From Streptomyces fradiae (lineage in GTDB: Bacteria; Actinomycetota; Actinomycetes; Streptomycetales; Streptomycetaceae), in NCBI RefSeq assembly GCF_041270065.1, contig NZ_CP065958.1, forward strand, positions 4,464,001 through 4,528,000: a stretch of 64,000 nt of DNA. The letters run 5' to 3'. A model generated the notes under the pieces. It searched no databases. It worked only from the letters and a program-made list of their open reading frames with translations, and was not told the DNA's origin. A program made the translations under genes and the position numbers. Of this stretch, positions 59,103 through 64,000 are shown one piece after another. Positions within the stretch are counted from its first letter, which is position 1. Each line of letters begins with the position of its first letter.

Positions 59103-62100
59103 GTGAGCGTCAGCGTCAGGACGTCGACCGACGGAACCGACCCCTTCGGTACCGCACGGCTCCGCAGAAGCGTGCTCGACGCGTGGGCGGCCGGCGGGGC
59201 GCGGTTCCGGGAGGACGCCAACGCCGAGGAGGACCTGGTCCTCGGCGGCTACCGGGACCGGCTCGTCGTCGAGCTGGCGCAGAACGCGTCGGACGCCGCC
59301 CGCCGCGCCGCCGTCACCGGCCGGCTCCGGCTCACCCTGCACCCGGCCGGCGCCGACGGCCCCGCCGTACTGGCCGCGGCCAACACGGGCGCCCCCCTGG
59401 ACGCCACCGGCGTGGAGTCGCTGTCGACGCTCCGCGCGTCCGCGAAGCGCACCGAGCGCGACACGGACGCCGGCTCCGGCGCGGTGGGCCGGTTCGGCGT
59501 CGGGTTCGCCGCCGTGCTCGCCGTCACCGACGAGCCCGCGGTCCTCGGCCGCCACGGCGGCGTCCGCTGGTCGCTCGCCGAGGCCCGCGAGCTGGCCGCC
59601 GACGTGGCCCGGCACAGCCCGGGCCTGGGCGACGAACTGCGCCGCCGGGACGGCCACGTACCGCTGCTCCGCCTGCCGCTGCCCGCCGAGGGCACCGCGC
59701 CCGACGGCTACGACACGGTCGTCGTGCTGCCGCTGCGGGACGCCGCCGCCGAGGGTCTGGCACAGCGGCTGCTCGACTCCGTCGACGACGCGCTGCTGCT
59801 CACCCTGCCCGGGCTCACCGAGGTCGTCGTCGAGACCCCGGAGGGCACCCGTACCCTCACCCGGGAGGACCGCGACGGCTACACCCACATCGCCGACTCC
59901 GCCGCCGGCACCCGCCGCTGGCGCACCGTCAGCCACGCGGGACCGCTCGACCCGGCCCTCCTGAAGGACCGGCCGACCGAGGAGCGGCTGCGCCCGCACT
60001 GGTCGGTCACCTGGGCCGTACCGGTGGACGCGGACGGCGCGCCGCAGTTCCCGCGCACCGCGCCCGTCGTGCACGCGCCGACCCCCACCGACGAGCCGCT
60101 GGGCATCCCGGCGCTGCTCATCGCCTCGTTCCCGCTGGACACCGCGCGCCGCCATCCGGCGCCCGGGCCGCTCACGGACTTCCTGGTGGAGAAGGCGGGC
60201 GAGGCGTACGCGGAGCTGCTCGCCGACTGGCAGCCGGTGAGCACCGGCACGCTCGACCTCGTACCGGGGCCGCTCGGCAAGGGCGTCCTGGACGGGGCGG
60301 TGCGCGGGGCGGTCCTGGAGCGGCTGCCGCGGATCGCGTTCCTGGCGCCGGCCGTCGCCTCGGAGGAGCTGCCCGCGCTGCGGCCGATCGAGGCGGAGGT
60401 CGTGGAGGGCGCGGGCGCGGAGACCGTCGCGGTGCTCGCGGAGGTGTTCCCGACGCTGCTGCCGGCGGGGCTCGAACGCCGGGTGGAGCTGCGCACGCTG
60501 GGCGTCGGGCGGCTGCCGCTGACCGAGGCGATCGACCGGCTCGCGGGCGTGGACCGGGCGCCGGAGTGGTGGTGGCGGCTGTACGACTCGCTGGCCGGCG
60601 TCGACCCGGACCGGCTGACCGGCCTCCCGGTGCCGCTGCTCGGTGACGCCCGGACGGCCGCCTCGTACCCGGCCGACGACGAGGAGGGCGCGCCGCAGGC
60701 CGCCGGGGTCCGTACCACCATCGGCCCCCGCCAGGTCCTGCTCCCGCAGGAGCACACCCCCGTCGACCTGGCCCGGCTCGGCCTGAAGGTCGCCCACCCG
60801 GACGCCGCGCACCCGGTCCTGGAGAAGCTGGGCGCCGTACCGGCGACGCCGCGCGCGGTGCTTACCACGCCGCAGGTTCGGGCGGCGGTCGCCGCCTCGC
60901 TGGACGCGGGGGAGATCTGGGACGAGGACGCCGACACGCTGGACGCGGACGAGCTCGCCGAGACCGTGCTCGCGCTCGTACGGGACGCGGATCTGGCGCC
61001 CGGCGACGAGCCGTGGCTCGGGGCGCTCGCGCTGCCGGACGAGGACGGGGAGTCGGCCCCGGCGGGCGAACTCGTCATGCCGGGCTCGGCCTTCGCGTCC
61101 GTGATGCGGGAGGACGAACTCGCCTTCGTGGACGCCGAGCTCGCCGAGCGCTGGGGCGAGCAGCCGCTCGCCGCGTGCGGGGTGCTCGCCGGCTTCCAGC
61201 TGGTGCGGGCCGCGGACCTGGTCCTCGACCCGGACGAACTTGAGCCGCGCGAGGGCGACTTCGCGGAGCCGGACGACGCGGGGCTGCTCGACGCGGTCGA
61301 CGTGTGGTGCGAGGACGTGCTCGACCGGCTGCCCGAGACCTCGGTGCCGCCGGTGGCGACGGAGATCGTGGCGGTACGGGACCTGGACCTGGTCGACGAC
61401 GACGCCTGGCCGCGCGCCCTCGCCCTGCTCGCGCGGCCGCCGCTGCGGGACGCGCTGACCCAGCCCGTACGGGTGCTGCTGCCGGACGGCACGACGGAGA
61501 CGGTCCGCTCGTACACGGCGTGGTGGCTGCGCGACCACCCCGTCCTGGACGGGCGGCGGCCCGCCGGGCTGCGGGCGGCCGGCACGGATCCGCTGCTCAT
61601 CGGGCTTTACGACGCGGCCGACGCGACCGGCTTCGAGGACGAGCAGGTGCTGCGGGCCCTGGGCGTGCGCACCTCGGTGTCCGCGCTGCTCGACGAGCCG
61701 GGCGGCGCGGCGGAGCTCCTCGGGCGGCTCGCCGACCCGTCCCGCGAGGTCTCCGGCGCCCAACTGCACGCCCTGTACACGGCCCTGGCCGATCTCGACC
61801 CGGAGCAGGTGACACTGCCGGACGAGCTGCGGGCGGTGGTCGACGGCGAGCTGGTGGTGGTCGACGCGGCCGACGCGCTGGTCGCCGACGCGCCCGACCT
61901 GCTGCCCCTCACCGCGGGGCTTCCGCTGCTGCCGGTCGCCCCGGCCCGGGCCGCGGAGCTGGCCGAGCTGTTCCAGGTCCGCCGCCTGAGCGAGGCGGTC
62001 GAGGCCGAGGTCACCACGACCGGCGAGGAACACGAGGTCCCCTCCTCGGTCCACGCCCTCCTCGGCCCGGCCACCCCCGCCACCTACGTCGAACACGACG

Positions 62101-62294
62101 AACTCCGCGCCGCCGGCACCGAACTCGACTGGCGCCGCACCCCCGACGGCGTCATCCACGCCGCCACCCTGGAGGGCGTCGCCGCCGGCCTCGCCTGGGC
62201 CGCCGGCCAATGGCCCCGCCGCTTCGAGGTCGCGGCCCTGCTGGAGGACCCGTCGAGGACGGCGGAGCTGGCCCGGGACCGCTGGTTCGATTGA
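59103..62294 (+). CDS. sacsin-like N-terminal HATPase protein
   Basis: A 1063-residue protein from GTG 59103. The N-terminal third is a GHKL ATPase domain: VELAQNASDAARRA (N-box), LAAANTGAPLD (G1-like), LRASAKRTERD and SGAVGRFGVGFAAVLAVTDE (G2-like). The remainder is acidic and leucine/aspartate rich, with WLRDHPVLDGRRPAGLRAA and ATGFEDEQVLRALGVRTSVS late in the sequence; no second known domain. Sacsin-type N-terminal domains are chaperone-like. Homologues are conserved in Streptomyces next to DUF3027. The function is not established. Confidence 0.85.
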   Translation: MSVSVRTSTDGTDPFGTARLRRSVLDAWAAGGARFREDANAEEDLVLGGYRDRLVVELAQNASDAARRAAVTGRLRLTLHPAGADGPAVLAAANTGAPLDATGVESLSTLRASAKRTERDTDAGSGAVGRFGVGFAAVLAVTDEPAVLGRHGGVRWSLAEARELAADVARHSPGLGDELRRRDGHVPLLRLPLPAEGTAPDGYDTVVVLPLRDAAAEGLAQRLLDSVDDALLLTLPGLTEVVVETPEGTRTLTREDRDGYTHIADSAAGTRRWRTVSHAGPLDPALLKDRPTEERLRPHWSVTWAVPVDADGAPQFPRTAPVVHAPTPTDEPLGIPALLIASFPLDTARRHPAPGPLTDFLVEKAGEAYAELLADWQPVSTGTLDLVPGPLGKGVLDGAVRGAVLERLPRIAFLAPAVASEELPALRPIEAEVVEGAGAETVAVLAEVFPTLLPAGLERRVELRTLGVGRLPLTEAIDRLAGVDRAPEWWWRLYDSLAGVDPDRLTGLPVPLLGDARTAASYPADDEEGAPQAAGVRTTIGPRQVLLPQEHTPVDLARLGLKVAHPDAAHPVLEKLGAVPATPRAVLTTPQVRAAVAASLDAGEIWDEDADTLDADELAETVLALVRDADLAPGDEPWLGALALPDEDGESAPAGELVMPGSAFASVMREDELAFVDAELAERWGEQPLAACGVLAGFQLVRAADLVLDPDELEPREGDFAEPDDAGLLDAVDVWCEDVLDRLPETSVPPVATEIVAVRDLDLVDDDAWPRALALLARPPLRDALTQPVRVLLPDGTTETVRSYTAWWLRDHPVLDGRRPAGLRAAGTDPLLIGLYDAADATGFEDEQVLRALGVRTSVSALLDEPGGAAELLGRLADPSREVSGAQLHALYTALADLDPEQVTLPDELRAVVDGELVVVDAADALVADAPDLLPLTAGLPLLPVAPARAAELAELFQVRRLSEAVEAEVTTTGEEHEVPSSVHALLGPATPATYVEHDELRAAGTELDWRRTPDGVIHAATLEGVAAGLAWAAGQWPRRFEVAALLEDPSRTAELARDRWFD

Positions 62295-62304
62295 CCGCAG
62301 GGGG

Positions 62305-62907
62305 TCAGTACTTGGCGGCGAGACTCACCTGGGTGTCGCCGCCCGCCCCTTCGAGCCGCCACCGCAGCCACTTGGGGTCGGGCGCGTTCGTGCTCGCGGA
62401 CAGCCAGTGTCCGGGCACGACGATGCCGTGCCAGTTCTCCACCCAGAAGCATTCGGTGCCGCCGATGCAGAACGGGCCTACGCAGATGCACTCCCACACG
62501 TCGACGAACATCGTGGCGTTGCTGGTCCCCTCGGCGCCGACCATCGTGATCCCGGTCCCGTATCCGACGGCGTGGTCGGTGCCGCAGATCGCCCAGTCGA
62601 AGCCCTGGACACAGGCCTGGGCGCCGGGGCAGAAGGTGTTCTTGAACCAGATCTGTTCGTCGGTGGTGCGTACCGCCGCTTCCTTGTAACCGACGGGTTC
62701 GCCCGCCGTCTGCTGTCCGGCCTCGGGCGGGGCCGCGATCTCGCCCGGTGTGGCGGGCAGTTGCTCGACGGCCCGGCCGCCCTCCACGATCGCCCTCATT
62801 CCGGAGGGAAAGTCGAGGATCTGCAGGGCATGGTCGTTCCCCATGTCCATCGTGGTGCTGGCGCGCGGCGGGAGCCCGCGCTTGACGCGGCTGTTGGTGG
62901 TGGTCAT
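62305..62907 (-). CDS. orphan Cys/Trp-rich protein
   Basis: A 200-residue protein that I do not recognise. The first 70 residues are hydrophilic and have no signal peptide (KRGLPPRASTTMDMGNDHAL). The rest has seven cysteines in paired settings (FCPGAQAC; AICGTD; WECICVGPFCIGG; TECFW) and many aromatic and glycine residues (GYGTGITMVGAEGTS; WHGIVVPGHWLSAS), ending KWLRWRLEGAGG. The look is of a compact disulfide-bonded or metal-bound domain with a leader region, perhaps a toxin or lectin-like protein. It converges on the sacsin-like gene with 10 bases between. Confidence 0.7.
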   Translation of the reverse strand: MTTTNSRVKRGLPPRASTTMDMGNDHALQILDFPSGMRAIVEGGRAVEQLPATPGEIAAPPEAGQQTAGEPVGYKEAAVRTTDEQIWFKNTFCPGAQACVQGFDWAICGTDHAVGYGTGITMVGAEGTSNATMFVDVWECICVGPFCIGGTECFWVENWHGIVVPGHWLSASTNAPDPKWLRWRLEGAGGDTQVSLAAKY

Positions 62908-63116
62908 CTCGTGACTTCTTCCCTGTGGCGCCGGAGCGCGCCGGTGACGCGACCGGCGAAGAAGAATGAGCTGAAGGAGAAGGTGCCGAAAGAGGCGAGG
63001 GAATCGCGCGGCGCCTGAACCGAGGGCGCCCGAACCGTGGCCGTCCGACCGAGGACGTCCGCCCCGGGAGCCTGCCGGGGACTGTCACCCCGTGCACCCG
63101 CGCGACGCCATTCGTT

Positions 63117-63749
63117 TCAGTCTGGCACGCCCGTGCCCGACTGTCCTCCCGGCCGGCCCGCGACCGCCACCCCCGCCGCCCACAGCACCCCCGCGATCAG
63201 CGCCGCACCTCCCTCGTACGGCCCCTGGATCGACCAGGCCCACCACTCCGGGGTGTTGTCCTCGCCCACGCCGAGCAGCAGGGTCGGGCCGAAGGTGGCC
63301 AGGGGGAGGAGCCAGGCCAGGCCCGAGCCGAAGAGGCGGGCGCTGAGGGCCGCGAGGCCGAGGTGGCCGATCGCGTTGCGGGCGGAGGCGGTGAAGACCT
63401 CGGGCGGGGTGCCGGTGAGGAGCGGCAGGGCCGCGAGTCCGACCGCGAGCAGGGTGAGGGCGAGGACATGGAGGCGCCGGAACAGGTGCATGGGGCGGGC
63501 CGAGAGGTGTTCCAGGTCCGCCTGCGGGGTGTGCAGGGTCGTGCCGAGGACCACGGCGTACGCGACGGGCGCGACCGCCGCCACCGGCACGCTGAAGTCG
63601 ACCAGGTGGCGGAAGTCGGGGAGTTCCACCCGCGACCGGGTGAACACCGCCGTCGCGACGGCCAGGACCAGCGCGGTCGCCGCCGCCGCGGGCACCCCGC
63701 GGCTGCGGGCGAAGGCGAGGGCCGGACGGGCCGGGTTCGCGGCGCTCAC
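63117..63749 (-). CDS. multi-pass membrane protein
   Basis: About 210 residues from GTG 63749, whose GTGA overlaps the upstream stop. Six hydrophobic segments are seen (AAAATALVLAVATAVF; VPVAAVAPVAYAVVLGTTLH; LHVLALTLLAVGLAALPLLT; GHLGLAALSARLFGSGLAWL; LLPLATFGPTLLLGV; GGAALIAGVLWAAGVAVAG). It looks like an ABC-type permease subunit or orphan membrane protein, without other motifs. The 63746-64000 gene precedes it directly in the same operon. Confidence 0.75.
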   Translation of the reverse strand: MSAANPARPALAFARSRGVPAAAATALVLAVATAVFTRSRVELPDFRHLVDFSVPVAAVAPVAYAVVLGTTLHTPQADLEHLSARPMHLFRRLHVLALTLLAVGLAALPLLTGTPPEVFTASARNAIGHLGLAALSARLFGSGLAWLLPLATFGPTLLLGVGEDNTPEWWAWSIQGPYEGGAALIAGVLWAAGVAVAGRPGGQSGTGVPD

Positions 63750-64000
63750 CGGGGAGCGCCGGGGAGCGCCGGTACGGGCGCGCACGTGCCGACGGCCGCC
63801 GCGGCGCCGGAGAGCCACCGGTCCTGCTCGGCGGCCGGGGCCTTCCGTACGCGTTCGACGGCGTCGGAGAACCGCTCCCCGTAGTACGGCACCGGCAGCC
63901 CCGCCCGGGACCGCAGCACCGCCTGGACGAGGAAGACGTCCGGGTAGCCGCCGGTCTCCGCGAGCGTGATCGGCGCGCAGCCGGGCGGCGGCGCGGGCAG
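63746..64000 (-). CDS. C-terminal part of an unknown gene, cut by the window edge
   Basis: On the minus strand the frame is open from the window end to the TGA at 63746-63748. The visible 84 residues contain PPGCAPITLAETGGYPDVFL, QAVLRSRAGLPVPYYGERFS and a tail ending ALPGAPR. No family is recognised. Its stop overlaps the next gene's GTG (GTGA), so the two are in one operon. Confidence 0.65.
   Translation of the reverse strand: MPAPPPGCAPITLAETGGYPDVFLVQAVLRSRAGLPVPYYGERFSDAVERVRKAPAAEQDRWLSGAAAAVGTCAPVPALPGAPR

Noticed and set aside
59097..62210. A 1000-codon frame opposite the sacsin-like gene
   Set aside because: Antisense shadow; composition is Arg/Gly/Val-rich filler while the plus-strand product has an HATPase domain.

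Overview
The window is high-GC (about 70% or more), densely coded DNA with the gene families, GTG starts, ATGA/GTGA overlaps and accessory regulators typical of a Streptomyces chromosome. Support comes from a DUF397/DUF5753 regulator locus, MshA-type glycosyltransferase, futalosine-pathway menaquinone genes, DUF3027 and DUF664 proteins, and an IdeR/DmdR-type iron box. I saw no tRNA, rRNA, CRISPR array, transposase or phage gene.

Layout. (1) 1-3.8 kb: accessory genes, namely a whiJ-like XRE/DUF397 pair with a divergent small protein and a frameshifted ATPase, a DUF6247/toxin-like pair, a decayed carboxymuconolactone decarboxylase, and a DUF302 gene with a CsoR-type operator. (2) 3.9-16.3 kb: an unusual biosynthetic-looking block. 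A PIG-L deacetylase is divergent from a same-strand series: glutamine-dependent asparagine synthetase, PrpF-like isomerase, SDR with altered catalytic residues, MetRS-like protein without KMSKS, MshA-like glycosyltransferase, and a 60-residue secreted peptide closed by a strong terminator. Two LuxR-type paralogues, a Fur protein and a methyltransferase follow. The enzyme types resemble mycothiol assembly (MshA, MshB, MshC) but the ligase is of a different lineage. This is the best candidate for an undescribed system. (3) 17.1-23.6 kb: a copper module (BlaI-M56 pair, csoR, copA, copZ, a His-rich surface protein, cutC) tied together by CsoR-type inverted repeats.

(4) 23.9-36 kb: miscellaneous genes, namely an SGNH esterase, DUF664, a GT2 glycosyltransferase, HD hydrolase, XRE regulator, PIMT-like methyltransferase, DUF2975/HTH pair, APH-like kinase and a HelD-type RNA polymerase-recycling ATPase. 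(5) 36.4-48.8 kb: XPB helicase and a helicase-associated protein flanking a GntR-controlled ABC importer with a HAD-endonuclease/phosphatase fusion, which looks like an organophosphate uptake and cleavage module. (6) 49-52 kb: a Fe-siderophore ABC transporter under an iron box. (7) 52-62.3 kb: core genes (cold shock protein, mqnD, mqnB, DUF2771, MFS, DUF3027, a sacsin-like ATPase) with an intergenic region rich in palindromic repeats. (8) 62.3-64 kb: an orphan Cys/Trp-rich protein and a membrane gene pair running off the window edge.
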